Assembly: GCA_000750105.3 (NCBI GenBank)
Contig: JPHH03000002.1
Location: 682,001 to 746,000, forward strand
Length of the DNA: 64,000 nt
Direction of reading: 5' to 3'
From: Tolypocladium sp. Sup5 PDA-1
Lineage: Eukaryota > Ascomycota > Sordariomycetes > Hypocreales > Ophiocordycipitaceae
Shown: one piece after another, positions 12,028 through 21,506 of the stretch
Position numbering within the stretch: the stretch's first letter is position 1
Layout of the letters: every line of letters begins with the position of its first letter
Position numbers and translations under genes: made by a program
The notes under the pieces: model-generated
The model's database searches: none
What the model was told of the DNA's origin: nothing
Seen by the model: only the letters and a program-made list of their open reading frames with translations

Positions 12028-14144
12028 TTATACATTAGGTGATAGGAGATCGTATTTGACACATCGTTCAACCTGGGGCAGCAGGTTAGTTATCAGCGCA
12101 AGCTTGTGAGAGGGGGACATCAACTCACATCTTCAATGCTGGCCTGGAGGAACCTTCTCGTCTCGAGGCCCATCCACACGACAATCATGGAGAAGTCGCC
12201 CTTCTTGGCCATCTCCGCGCCACTCTGGGCGCTCAGCTGCCGCAGAATGGGCAACGAGCTGCTCAGCAGGTCGACGTCCGGGTTCAGGCTGCGGCCGATG
12301 CCCTCGAGCAGCAGGATGCTGATGACGACGTTGACAAAGTCGCCCTCGAGGCGCACGTGGTGGGTGCGCACCATGGCCAGCACCTGCTGCAGGATGTCGC
12401 CGATCTTGACGCTGCCGAGGGCCAGCGTGCGGCTCTTGACGCTCAGCACGAGGTGCTGCATCTTGAGCGCAAAGACCTCCTTGTCCAGCACCGCGTCGGG
12501 CTGGCGGCAGCGCTCGCACATGAGGTGGCCGGCCTTGTAGCCGTCGAACTCGGCCACGGCGCGGAACAGCGCCAGGAAGTTTTCGCGGTTGACGGCGTTG
12601 AGCTCCGTGACGAGGCCCGTGTCGATGAAGACGAGCTGCGGGCGGTAGCCCTCGGCGTCGATCTTGGCGAGCTCGGCTTCCCAGGCCGCCTTGTTCTTGC
12701 GGTGGCGGAACGGACGCAGGCGCTCGAGGACTTGCTCGGTGACGTCGGGTTTCTCGTCGCGGGGGTGTTTGTCGTGCGATCTGCGGAGGCGGAGCTCGGG
12801 CTGGGCGGCTTGGTAGAAGCGGACCATGATGTTTCCCGGATGAAGGTCTGCGTGGACAAAGTTGTCCAGCAGCAGCATGCGCAGGAACGCATCCAGTCCC
12901 TCGTCGGCAATGTCATGCTGGAACACGCCGCCTCCGTTCTCCGTAAAGTCTGCCAGCGGGATGCCCTGGGCGAACTCTTCGACCAGGACATTGCGCGTCG
13001 TAAACTCGGTGTACGGGTACGGGAACCATGCCGTCGACCGGTCCTTGAAGTTCTGCCGGAATGTCTCCAGGTTGGCCGCTTCGATCCGCAGGTCCAGCTG
13101 AAGCTTCATCATCTCGCCAAACTGGGCAACTTCACCGGGCAGTGACAGCCACTCAATCGTGGGTATAGCGTTGAGCACGGAGGCGAAGAAGCCCATGATC
13201 TTCAGGTCCCGCCGCACCGTCCGCTCGACGTTAGGGTGCAGGACCTTGACAGCGACAAACGTCGACGGCACCCGCTTCGGCGAGCTCTTCAACACGGTTT
13301 CCACGTTGCGCCGAACATTTTGCGACAGCGCCTGGGGCTCCTCATCGACGTTGAGGGCATTCGGCGATGCCAGGTCTGGCTTCAGCTTGGCCTTGTACAC
13401 CTGCGCAATGGCGCCCACGCCCAGTGGTTTCTCGTTGAACTCCTCAAAGATGTCGTCGAACGCGCGGCCGTCGAACGCGGCCTGCACGGTCTCGCGGGTG
13501 TTGCGCATCGAGTGCGCCGGCGCATTGGAGTGCAGCTTCGACATGGTTTCGCACATCTCGTTGGGGAAGATGTCGGTTCGGGACGCCGCCCACTGGCCGA
13601 GCTTGATGAAGGCCGGTCCAGCCCATTCCATGGCGTTGACGAGGAACTTGTACCACCAGAGGGTGCCACTCCTTTCGTTGTCGCGGTCCGGCTGTCTGCT
13701 TCCGAGCCAGATGGCGGGCACCGAGGCGATGACGGGCACAAAGATGACCACCAGTTGCAGGAACCGGACGCCCGTCCATATGGGCTCCCAGATGTACAGG
13801 TCGAGCAACAGAACCACCTTGTGCACCAGACGTGGCAGCCCCCGGTCATTGTCTGGGACCTTCTTCTTGATCTCCGCCCTCGACAGCTCCAGCATGCGAT
13901 GCTCGCCCGTCTGTTCCGTCCCGCTGTTGTCCTTTTGTGAAAGCTCGAGAAACGCCCCGGCGCTCAGGGCCGCTACTCCTGTCGAAGCCTGCAGCACGAT
14001 CCTCCTCGTCGATCGGTCTCGCCATGGTATCTGCCTCGAGTGGTGCAGGCGGGACGCGACACGGCGCAGGAACGGAGCGCCATTGGCATTCTGTCGGAGT
14101 GCCGGACGGATGCACAACCGGCTCAGAATAAACCCGGTCCTCAT
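12028..14144 (-). CDS. CQD1: Mitochondrial UbiB/ABC1 atypical kinase, Cqd1/ADCK2 type
   Basis: UbiB-family (ABC1/ADCK) atypical kinase-like protein, about 686 aa, expected in mitochondria and linked in this family to coenzyme Q biology. Exon 1 is 14144-12129 and a 45-nt terminal exon is 12072-12028; splicing replaces a premature stop with VERCVKYDLLSPNV. The start at 14144 (MRTGFILSRLCIRPALRQ) gives an amphipathic presequence; upstream in-frame codons lack an ATG. Visible motifs are KLGQ (FIKLGQWAASRTD), the Ala/Gly loop PLGVGAIAQVYKA, the VAIK-like FVAVKVLHP, and the catalytic HADLHPGN with a later FIDTGLV metal-binding Asp. A hydrophobic segment precedes the KLGQ motif. The loop and inserts resemble ADCK2/Cqd1 more than Coq8, so the subfamily is inferred. 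Confidence 0.85.
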
Positions 14145-14505
14145 CTCGGCGGCAAAGCGAGTGCTGTCCCTCTCTGGGCTATCGTGTTCATGTTCAGGGC
14201 AACATGGCTGACGACATGCCAAGTGCTAGTATGTAGAGCTGCCACGGAGCAAAACGGCGTCCGCTTGCGCCGGTGAGCCCCGGTAATTTGGTGACGTAGA
14301 GGACACGGGGATAACTCGGGTAAACATGTGCGGCTGGTCATCAGCCACGGGTCGGTTCCGCCGAGCCGGGATGCGATAAGATCTTCTCGCGCCTGGAAAT
14401 TTCTTGCCGCCTTCATACCGTCTTTCGCATCACCGTTTTGCGCTGGCGAACTCTGTATTTCCCGTTCCGCATCCTCATCGCGTTTTGCACCCATAGCGCT
14501 TCACC
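14145..14505. promoter_or_regulatory. Divergent promoter region, UbiB kinase/CYC3
   Basis: A 361-bp head-to-head gap between two genes for mitochondrial proteins. It includes pyrimidine tracts and a GGTGACGTAG element near 14290. A shared promoter is inferred from the spacing. Confidence 0.5.
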
Positions 14506-15592
14506 ATGGGCTGGTTCTGGGCTGATGCTACCCCTGCGGCGGCGCGCACGCCGAGCGGCCATCCCCCCGTCGCGACAGATCGCGCGCCTCCTGTACGCAC
14601 CGCAACTCGCCTCGCGACCGGCAATGATCGCCGCTGACACTTTGCAGAGCGGATGCCCCATGCACAAGAAGACCCTCGACGCACTGAATCCCAGCGATAA
14701 ACCTCAGAAGCCTGCCGATGGCCCGTCACCGTCGAGCTGCCCCGTCCCTCACGCCCCCCGCTCCGAAGAAAAGCCCAAATCCATCCTCTCGCAACTAAAC
14801 CCTCTCAACTACATGTTCCCCGACCTGTCGCAGAAGCCCGCGCCTAATCAGACTCTTGCGCTGCCCACAACACGGGAGGAATCGACAATACCCAAGGGCT
14901 CTGGCGACGGCACGTGGGAGTACCCCTCTCCGCAGCAAATGTACAATGCCTTGCTGCGCAAGGGCTACTCGGACACGGACATTACCGCAGTCGAGTCCAT
15001 GGTTTCCGTACACAACTTCCTCAACGAGGGCGCCTGGACGGAAATCATCGGCTGGGAGCAGCGCTTCGCGCGCGGGCTGTACAAGGGGTGGCAGCTTTGC
15101 AAGCGAGGCGAGGCTCACACTCCCGAGGAGTTGGAGCGACAGTGGGATGGGACAGACACCGAGCCTACGCTCATCCGATTCCAGGGTAGACCCAAGGACC
15201 TGACTCCCAAGGCTACCATGCTACAAGTGCTGGGTTGGATCTACCCGTCCAAGTTCGGGTAAGCGCCCATTTCGCGCCGCTGAGAATGACCAAGTACTAA
15301 CGGACACAGTACCGATCTCCCTTTCGACCGACACGACTGGTACGTCTCTCGAGAGGTCAACGGCCAAAAGAGGGAGATCCGATATGTCATCGACTACTAC
15401 TCGGGCGAACCCGAGCCCACCGGCGAGCCTGTCTTCTACCTGGATGTCCGGCCAGCGGCGACGCCTCTGGGATCCGCCGAGAGAATCATCCGATGGGGAA
15501 GCGATGTGTGGTGGAAGGCGATCGGAGGCGACAAGCGGGAGCAGGACCCGCAACCATTCCTCCGGCACAACTCTTCGAAGCCCTGGGGTTGA
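14506..15592 (+). CDS. CYC3: Cytochrome c heme lyase (holocytochrome c synthase)
   Basis: Enzyme that attaches heme covalently to apocytochrome c in the mitochondrial intermembrane space. Three exons: 14506-14592, 14648-15258 and 15310-15592, about 326 aa. The spliced N-terminus MGWFWADATPAAARTPSGHP leads into GCPMHK, and a second Cys-Pro site (SCPVPH) follows. Both are heme-regulatory-type CP motifs usual in this family. The catalytic domain carries YPSPQQMYNALLRKG, VHNFLNEGAWTEIIGWE (with the conserved His) and RFQGRPKDLTPKA. Exon 3 gives the conserved PFDRHDWYVSR and RYVIDYY blocks. Reading from ATG 14506 needs the first intron; a downstream ATG in exon 2 would lose the MGWFWAD start. Confidence 0.94.
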
Positions 15593-16260
15593 GTGGGCGC
15601 CACGTTGTTCATTGCTGTATAAACTGTGTCTTCCATTCCCCTCTCGAACATAATATGGGTGGACTGTACTTTTACTCTTATGATTGGAGCGTCATTATAC
15701 TCCGTACGAATATCGGAGTTACTGGAAAAGAATCATTTATCCTCTTGCAACGTACTGCTATCCCTCGCTCTTATTGTAGGCCGTACGGTGTCATGCAATA
15801 TATTAAAAACCGGTTATATTCGGCATGATTGCATGTCTGATGCTTCTACGCCGCACTTTGCATGGCTTTGTTCAGCCCTTGGAACATGGTTCCTTGAATT
15901 CTCCAATTGGGTCATGCCTGTTTGCTCTGCATTCATTAAGGCCTTTGAACTTAGTTCGGGTCTTAAGAGCCCCACGTAGCAGCACGACCCATGGAAATGT
16001 TTTCTAGGCTGTAGAAATAAGCATAATCATGAAAATGATATTTTAGGTACAAATTCCACGTCGATTTGCTGAATGTCGTTGACGTGAGGGAGAGATTGTT
16101 GGTATAGGGTAGGTGACACGGCAAGACCTGTGAAGACCCCTGTCGTTATTAATGCGCTAGGCAGAGCTCGAAACATTTTCTGCTGCATACACGCTTCTCA
16201 CGAGGACCTCGACGGCGCTTACAGCGTCGCAACCCTACATATTGCCGCCCGCAAACAGAG
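15593..16260. other. Intergenic, AT-richer
   Basis: The 3' region of CYC3 and the upstream region of the RRM protein. It is AT-richer than its surroundings and no coding region is supported. Confidence 0.5.
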
Positions 16261-17904
16261 ATGCCTGCTGAAATTGCATCCTCGCATCCTTCTGCGTCCG
16301 ACCAACCGTCCACAGGCAGCGGCAACGACTACGTGCGCCTGCACATCACGCCGCTGGACCCAGAGCTTTGCAAGATCATCATCCCAGCCGCCGTGCAGCC
16401 TGTCGCCCGCAACATCTCCTACCACACGCTCGAGACGTTCCCCGAGAAGCGATACGGCTTCGTCGAGCTGCCTCAGATGGACGCCGATAAGCTGAAAAAT
16501 AAGCTCAACGGTGCCACGCTCAAGGGCACCAAGGTCCGAATTGAAAAGGCCCGGCCAGAGGAGCGGATCGAGCCGACAGGAGAGGTGGAAAAGGTTGAGA
16601 AGAAGCGGAAGAAGTCCAAAGATGACCCCGAGGGGTCCAAGAAACGGAAGCGGGACGTGGATGTCATGGAAGGCGTCACACTCAAGGACCGAAAGGTGAA
16701 GCGAGGATGGACCGAGTCGGTCGACACGAAAATCAAGAACAAGAGAAGCAAGGACAAGGACAGCAAGAGCAAGGACAGTAAGGACAAGGAGAAGGAGAAG
16801 CGGAAGCGGATCAAGTCCAAGTACACGGACCAGGAGGAGTGCCTGCTCAAGATAAAGGTGCCGCCCAACGCCGTGGGCAATCTACCCGAGGCAGACGCTC
16901 CGAAGCGGAGAAAGAAGAAAGGCAAGTCGCGGGAAGTTACGGTTCACGAGTTTGAGAAGACTACAAAATTCCCGAGCTTCTTGAAGACCACCGCATCGGA
17001 AACGAGTGGCAACCCGGCGACGGAGTTTGTGGACGGCAAAGGATGGGTGGACGAGGGGGGAAATGTGGTCGAGGAGGTGAATATGAAGGCCAAGCCAGCG
17101 CCGCCAAAGCGCAAAGAGAAGGCTAAGCCGAAGGTAATCGTCGAAGAAGAATCCGAGGATAGCACCAGCAGCAGTGGGACTTCGTCTGAGGAAGAAGACG
17201 AAGAGGAGGAGTCTGATGCCGAAGAAGCCGGCAAGGAGCTGCGGAAACAATCCGAGTCTGAAGATGAGGATGAGAGCTCAGAGGAAGACGAACTCTCGCC
17301 GACACGCGAACACGCAGCGCCGCTGTCTGCCACCAAAGTGGAGAGCTCGAGACCGATGTCGTCGAGCTCATCGAAGAGTCTAACAATCAAGATTCCGCCG
17401 CCCGCGACTCCCTCAGCCGCCAAGGTGCATCCTCTGGAAGCACTTTACAAGCGCCAAAAGCCCGAGCCCACCGCGACGGAAACCCCGGCAGAGGCAGAGC
17501 CGTTCAGCTTCTTCGGCGGAGGAGACGATGACGAGGAGGAAGAAGACGAGGATGACGACCAACCTGCTGCAGCAGTGCCCATGACGCCGTACACGCGCCA
17601 AGACCTGGAGTACCGCAATGTACGAAGCGCAGCGCCCACGCCGGACACGGCGCACCCATCGCGGATGAAGAACTTTTGGGCCCCGCAGGACGACGAGGAC
17701 GAGGACGATGAGATGGGCGATGCCGCAGACGCTGCTGGGGAAGAGGAGGCGCCAGCTGAGAAACAACCGGGGAAGAGTGACTTCCAGACCTGGTTCTGGG
17801 AGAACCGCAGGGAGCTGAACCGGTCTTGGATGACGCGGAGGAAGACGGCAGCAAAGGAGAAGCGGCACCGCGAGAACAAGGCGAGGGCATCCAAGGCGAT
17901 ATAG
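16261..17904 (+). CDS. RRM-containing nucleolar protein, possibly Nop8/NOL8-like
   Basis: Single-exon 547-aa protein. Residues 20-100 look like an RNA recognition motif (DYVRLHITPLDPEL, then RYGFVELPQ and GATLKGTKVRIEKARPE). A long lysine-rich charged stretch (about 110-230) and Glu/Asp/Ser-rich acidic blocks (about 290-350 and 420-440) follow. The C-terminus is a conserved-looking basic helix, FQTWFWENRRELNRSWMTRRK. This layout is typical of ribosome biogenesis proteins. The N-terminal RRM plus basic tail suggests the Nop8/NOL8 group that acts in 60S assembly, but no single motif settles it. Confidence 0.75.
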   Translation: MPAEIASSHPSASDQPSTGSGNDYVRLHITPLDPELCKIIIPAAVQPVARNISYHTLETFPEKRYGFVELPQMDADKLKNKLNGATLKGTKVRIEKARPEERIEPTGEVEKVEKKRKKSKDDPEGSKKRKRDVDVMEGVTLKDRKVKRGWTESVDTKIKNKRSKDKDSKSKDSKDKEKEKRKRIKSKYTDQEECLLKIKVPPNAVGNLPEADAPKRRKKKGKSREVTVHEFEKTTKFPSFLKTTASETSGNPATEFVDGKGWVDEGGNVVEEVNMKAKPAPPKRKEKAKPKVIVEEESEDSTSSSGTSSEEEDEEEESDAEEAGKELRKQSESEDEDESSEEDELSPTREHAAPLSATKVESSRPMSSSSSKSLTIKIPPPATPSAAKVHPLEALYKRQKPEPTATETPAEAEPFSFFGGGDDDEEEEDEDDDQPAAAVPMTPYTRQDLEYRNVRSAAPTPDTAHPSRMKNFWAPQDDEDEDDEMGDAADAAGEEEAPAEKQPGKSDFQTWFWENRRELNRSWMTRRKTAAKEKRHRENKARASKAI

Positions 17905-18322
17905 ACGTCCTTTCGAAAATTATAGTAGAAGTACCCAATCAAGCGCAAATCGTAATAGTTTTCAAACCTGCCGTCCCTTATTGCTGATGATGTTTCTTCT
18001 TCTAATACTTCTTCACGACACCTATGACGCCTGCTTCGATGAGGTGCGCCGCCGGGCGACGCTGAATGGCACTCCCGAGAGCAGACGGAACACAATGCCG
18101 TTGTGCATGCCCTCCAACTCAAACCCACCGCCATGCCAACTCCTACGACTTCTCCGAAACCCTGAAAAACAAGAAAAGCGCAATCCAAGACACAAGGAAA
18201 CCCAGGAACTTGAAAAAAACATTAATTTTCACTCTCACACGTTGCGCAATGGCTGGGACATGTCGAGGGCCATTGTCTAAATCCTCATAATAGATAATAA
18301 GGTGCCCATGAGACATGAGCAA
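17905..18322. other. Intergenic
   Basis: The 3' flank of the RRM gene and the 5' flank of the tRNA gene. No gene is seen. Confidence 0.5.
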
Positions 18323-18410
18323 GGGCGTGTGGTCTAGTGGTATGGCGTCTGCTTCGCATTAGAGAACGTGCGTTTGCTGAAGGTCCGGGGTTCAATTCCC
18401 CGCTCGTCCA
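18323..18410 (+). tRNA. tRNA-Ala (CGC) with 16-nt intron
   Basis: Cloverleaf: acceptor 18323-18329 pairs with 18403-18409, discriminator A is at 18410, D arm GTC/GGC, anticodon loop TTCGCAT with CGC at 18355-18357, variable loop AGGTC and T arm CGGGG-TTCAATT-CCCCG. A 16-nt intron (18359-18374) sits at the canonical position one base 3' of the anticodon. A-box-like TGGTCTAGTGGTA and B-box-like GGTTCAATTCC are intact. Two U-U oppositions are visible, one in the acceptor stem (position 6 with 67) and one in the anticodon stem (29 with 41), so the gene may be slightly degenerate. Confidence 0.85.
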
Positions 18411-18739
18411 CGTTTTTTTGTCGTTTCCGACGACGAATTTCATTTTTGAATGGCATTGCTGTGTGAGGTGGGGAAGCCATTGTTTTTTGTCGTCTTTGTT
18501 CAGGTTGCGTGGTTGAGACAATGCCGTAAACTGAGGCACGACGTGTACGCACGAAGTTGGTCACTTACACAGCGACCAGCAATCCCTGCTACAGCCATGC
18601 TTGCAAGAATGGTTCGATTGGACTACTCTAGGTGCTTTAGGAAGACCCAAACGTGGTGCTTTAGGACAGCGGCGATTAACCAAAGATCTGCTGAGCATTG
18701 TGATAAAGCTCAGGCAGGAGAGGTCACCCCCATGGATGA
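18411..18739. other. Intergenic after tRNA
   Basis: Contains the tRNA terminator and the 3' side of the leftward gene ending at 18740. Nothing else is recognised. GGTGCTTTAGGA occurs twice at about 18630-18668 as a short direct repeat. Confidence 0.5.
18413..18419 (+). terminator. RNA polymerase III T-tract terminator
   Basis: A run of seven T begins three bases after the tRNA 3' end, as expected for Pol III termination. Confidence 0.8.
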
Positions 18740-21037
18740 TCAGTCCATGTCGTCTTCGCAGACGTGTGGCCTGTTGTCCTCCGAGCAGGTATCGTGTCTC
18801 TTGCGGGTACTGAGCCTTCTGCTCCCCGTCATCGCTTCGTATATCCCAGAAATGTCGGGCCTTGGCGGCTGAGGTGTGCGCTCCCGGATGAGGCTGTCTC
18901 TTGATCGCGGCCCAGTTCCGGGCCGGCGGTCCTCCGCTGGCGAGTTTGTCGGCGTTCCAGCCTCAGACCCATCGGACTCCTCCGGACAGTCGTGGAGATG
19001 GAACATTTTCTCGCCTCGTTTGCGTAACCTATCAAATACGCTGGGCAGCAGGCCATCCTCATACTCGAGTTGCGGAGGTTTAGAATCCGGGACCTGGGAA
19101 CTGCGCCGGCGACGTGACGCTGAGCCAATCGCGGCCCCAAGTCGTTTCTCTGCTGATACAGAAGCCGAACCCTCCGTCGCACGACGCTCGAATGAGTAGA
19201 TATTGGCGTAGCAGAACGGATCGTCCTGGAAGAACGTGTGAGTGCAGCGCTGAGTCTTGTTTATGGGCTCTTCCAGACAGCCACTGGGCAGCTGAGAAAC
19301 TCCGCCAGAGTGTGCGTCAACTCCCAATTGATACAAATCGGCGGAAGGAGGGCGCGTAAGCTGGTCCATCTCGACGGGCGGATTCAACCACTCCTTGGTG
19401 CAGTGGCGAGGCCGCAACTCTGGGAACGAGGTGATATTTGCCTCCTCGTCGGTTGACTGTGACCGGCGTTTTGGAAAGCTTATATCGGCAACCAGGTTCT
19501 CCAAGGTCTCCGGAACAGAGTACTGGTGCAGGGAACGACCCGTGGTGTCAAATTCTGTCTGGCACAGATGGGCGTTCGCTGGTGGCTGAACTGCCAAAGG
19601 CCCAGTCTCTGGTGAGCTGTCATTCGAGATGGCTCGGGAGACTGTTCCTGCGGGTCTGTGGGATCCCGATTCTTGGCCGTGGGGTTGATTCTCGGTCCAG
19701 ATAACCTCTGCTACACTCCGTCGTGAGACGACAGTTGCTCTCGTGGATACGTCTAACCCCTTGTTGATGTAGAACTGACTGTCAGCGCGGCCTAGGCTCG
19801 AAAACGAAGGTTTGGGCACGCTGAAGGTAGTCGCTGGATCCGCTGCTGCCGATAGGCGAGGTGTGATGGCATTCGCCTGACTGTCGAGTTTGGGAAGAGA
19901 GAGCGAGTTGGACGATGCGCTGCTGACTTTGGAGCTAGACCTCGATGGCCATCCGCAGGTGTCTGTTTGGCCTGGATCTGCAGCAGCAGCCTTGACTGCA
20001 GCAGCAATATCGACGTCACTGACCAAGTACAAGCCTTTGCCATCGGCTGCATGCTTCCCGGTGTCATCGACGATGTGAACGCCTGTTAGGCGCTGGTTCC
20101 TTGCTTGCAGCTGATCCTTTATCCTGCCCATTATGACGCGGACCATGCTTGGGCCGATGCCTTTAGAAGAGTGCTCCTGGCGTTGCCGGACGTTCAGTTC
20201 CGCGCCCCCTAATCTCCGGCTCGACTCATCCGTGCTGCTGTGTGGGGACCCGTCTGCCTTTGGCGTCTGCATCATTAAGCCGGGCTCGGCTCTGGGTTCA
20301 CGAGATGTAGATCTGAATTTCAGAGTATGGACTATGTCGTCCTGGTCAGATACTGCGATCAGGTAGGCTAAACGGCAAGAGTCCTTGACCACTTCCACGG
20401 GCACATGCTCAACCTCGTACAAGTCCGTGGACTGGCTATCCTTTGGCTGGTACAGATAACAGGCCATGGACTCATGGCGAGGACTGAAGATGTAAAGCGC
20501 TTCCGTGTCTGCGGATTGCGTCGCTGGTGGCCGAGGGGATGATGTCCCTGGCGCAGGCGAGGTTCGTTGTGGCGATGGCCTGGCAGAGTTGGATGCCGCA
20601 GCCCTGGAAAGTTCATCTAGGATTCGAAACGCTTGAAAGCTGAGATTGGATCTGATCGATCCAGCTTCGTCTCGCGAATGGCTGCTGATACTGCCGTTTA
20701 CATTCGTAGCCTGGACTCCGTGGCGTGTGCCGTGCCCAAGAGAAGTGTTCGGGCAGACGCCCACCTTGCACGATCTCCAGACGCAGTTGTGAGGCTTGTC
20801 ACCACCGGCGAGAGTGCAGCAGATGAGACTCGTTGGGCGTCGAGGCTTGCTGGATTTTTTGGGGGCCGACTCGCGGACACGATTAGAGAAGGCGGTCTCG
20901 GTGCCATTCTCGAGATTTGCGGTCGAAGAGCAATTTTCATAATCGGGATAGAGAATGCCATCGGGTTGTGCAGATACTTTGAAGAGTCCCTGAAGCTGAG
21001 TTGAACTGTGTCGCCGGTCCGCGTTTCTGGGCGCCAT
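18740..21037 (-). CDS. Uncharacterised 765-aa fungal protein
   Basis: I do not recognise this protein. It is a continuous reading frame from ATG 21037 (MAPRNADRRHSST). It is mostly disordered, Ser/Pro/Arg-rich with scattered acidic blocks. Two segments look folded: about residues 165-235 (AFRILDELSRAAA, then ALYIFSPRHESMACYLYQPKDSQSTDLYEVEHVPVEVVKDSCRLAYLIAV) and around 660-690 (YEDGLLPSVFDRLRKRGEKMFHLHD). No transmembrane segment, signal peptide or catalytic motif is evident. The first 110 residues are less protein-like and could contain an unrecognised intron. It is probably real because the frame is open for 2.3 kb and the antisense frames are broken. Confidence 0.65.
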   Translation of the reverse strand: MAPRNADRRHSSTQLQGLFKVSAQPDGILYPDYENCSSTANLENGTETAFSNRVRESAPKKSSKPRRPTSLICCTLAGGDKPHNCVWRSCKVGVCPNTSLGHGTRHGVQATNVNGSISSHSRDEAGSIRSNLSFQAFRILDELSRAAASNSARPSPQRTSPAPGTSSPRPPATQSADTEALYIFSPRHESMACYLYQPKDSQSTDLYEVEHVPVEVVKDSCRLAYLIAVSDQDDIVHTLKFRSTSREPRAEPGLMMQTPKADGSPHSSTDESSRRLGGAELNVRQRQEHSSKGIGPSMVRVIMGRIKDQLQARNQRLTGVHIVDDTGKHAADGKGLYLVSDVDIAAAVKAAAADPGQTDTCGWPSRSSSKVSSASSNSLSLPKLDSQANAITPRLSAAADPATTFSVPKPSFSSLGRADSQFYINKGLDVSTRATVVSRRSVAEVIWTENQPHGQESGSHRPAGTVSRAISNDSSPETGPLAVQPPANAHLCQTEFDTTGRSLHQYSVPETLENLVADISFPKRRSQSTDEEANITSFPELRPRHCTKEWLNPPVEMDQLTRPPSADLYQLGVDAHSGGVSQLPSGCLEEPINKTQRCTHTFFQDDPFCYANIYSFERRATEGSASVSAEKRLGAAIGSASRRRRSSQVPDSKPPQLEYEDGLLPSVFDRLRKRGEKMFHLHDCPEESDGSEAGTPTNSPAEDRRPGTGPRSRDSLIRERTPQPPRPDISGIYEAMTGSRRLSTRKRHDTCSEDNRPHVCEDDMD

Positions 21038-21506
21038 CGCAGGCCACCGATTTCTCACAAGGTCGGCAACCGCTGTTTGTCGACAACAGTCAGCGACTTG
21101 GGTGTGTAGCAGCCTTCCGGGTTGTGATCTTAGGGCATTAGAAGAAAAGAAAATGCGGCAAAAATGGGCTCGAACAAGTCAAGGGGGAAACCAATGTTGA
21201 AGAGAGACGAGGAGGATGCGATGCAGAGAGCAAATGCCGTGGGGACAGGTGGGCGCGAGAGTTGGGGAGGTCTGCACACTCCAACCCAGGGGTTGCTCGG
21301 GCACCTGCTAATACAATATCCTATAGGAGCGGAAGGACCATAGCGGGCGGCTCTTTCCACCACTTCTGCTCGATCGAGGAGTGCCAATACCTGTGAAGAT
21401 ACCCCCAGTCACCAATTTGGGCACACCTGCGGTATGAGGAAACCAGTCGACGTGAGGCTGTAACTCGGCGACGACTATCGGCGTCGTGTGCAATTCATTA
21501 GAAACA
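21038..21506. other. Intergenic, upstream of the unknown gene and 3' of BUD22
   Basis: A 469-bp stretch with no supported gene. It carries the promoter of the 765-aa protein gene and the BUD22 3' UTR. Confidence 0.5.

Noticed and set aside
12357..13940. Plus-strand frames of 230-350 codons opposite the UbiB kinase gene.
   Set aside because: They are shadows of a gene whose minus-strand kinase motifs are unambiguous.
14145..14222. Extension of the UbiB kinase to 14222.
   Set aside because: The extended start codon is TTG; the first ATG, at 14144, gives a good mitochondrial presequence.
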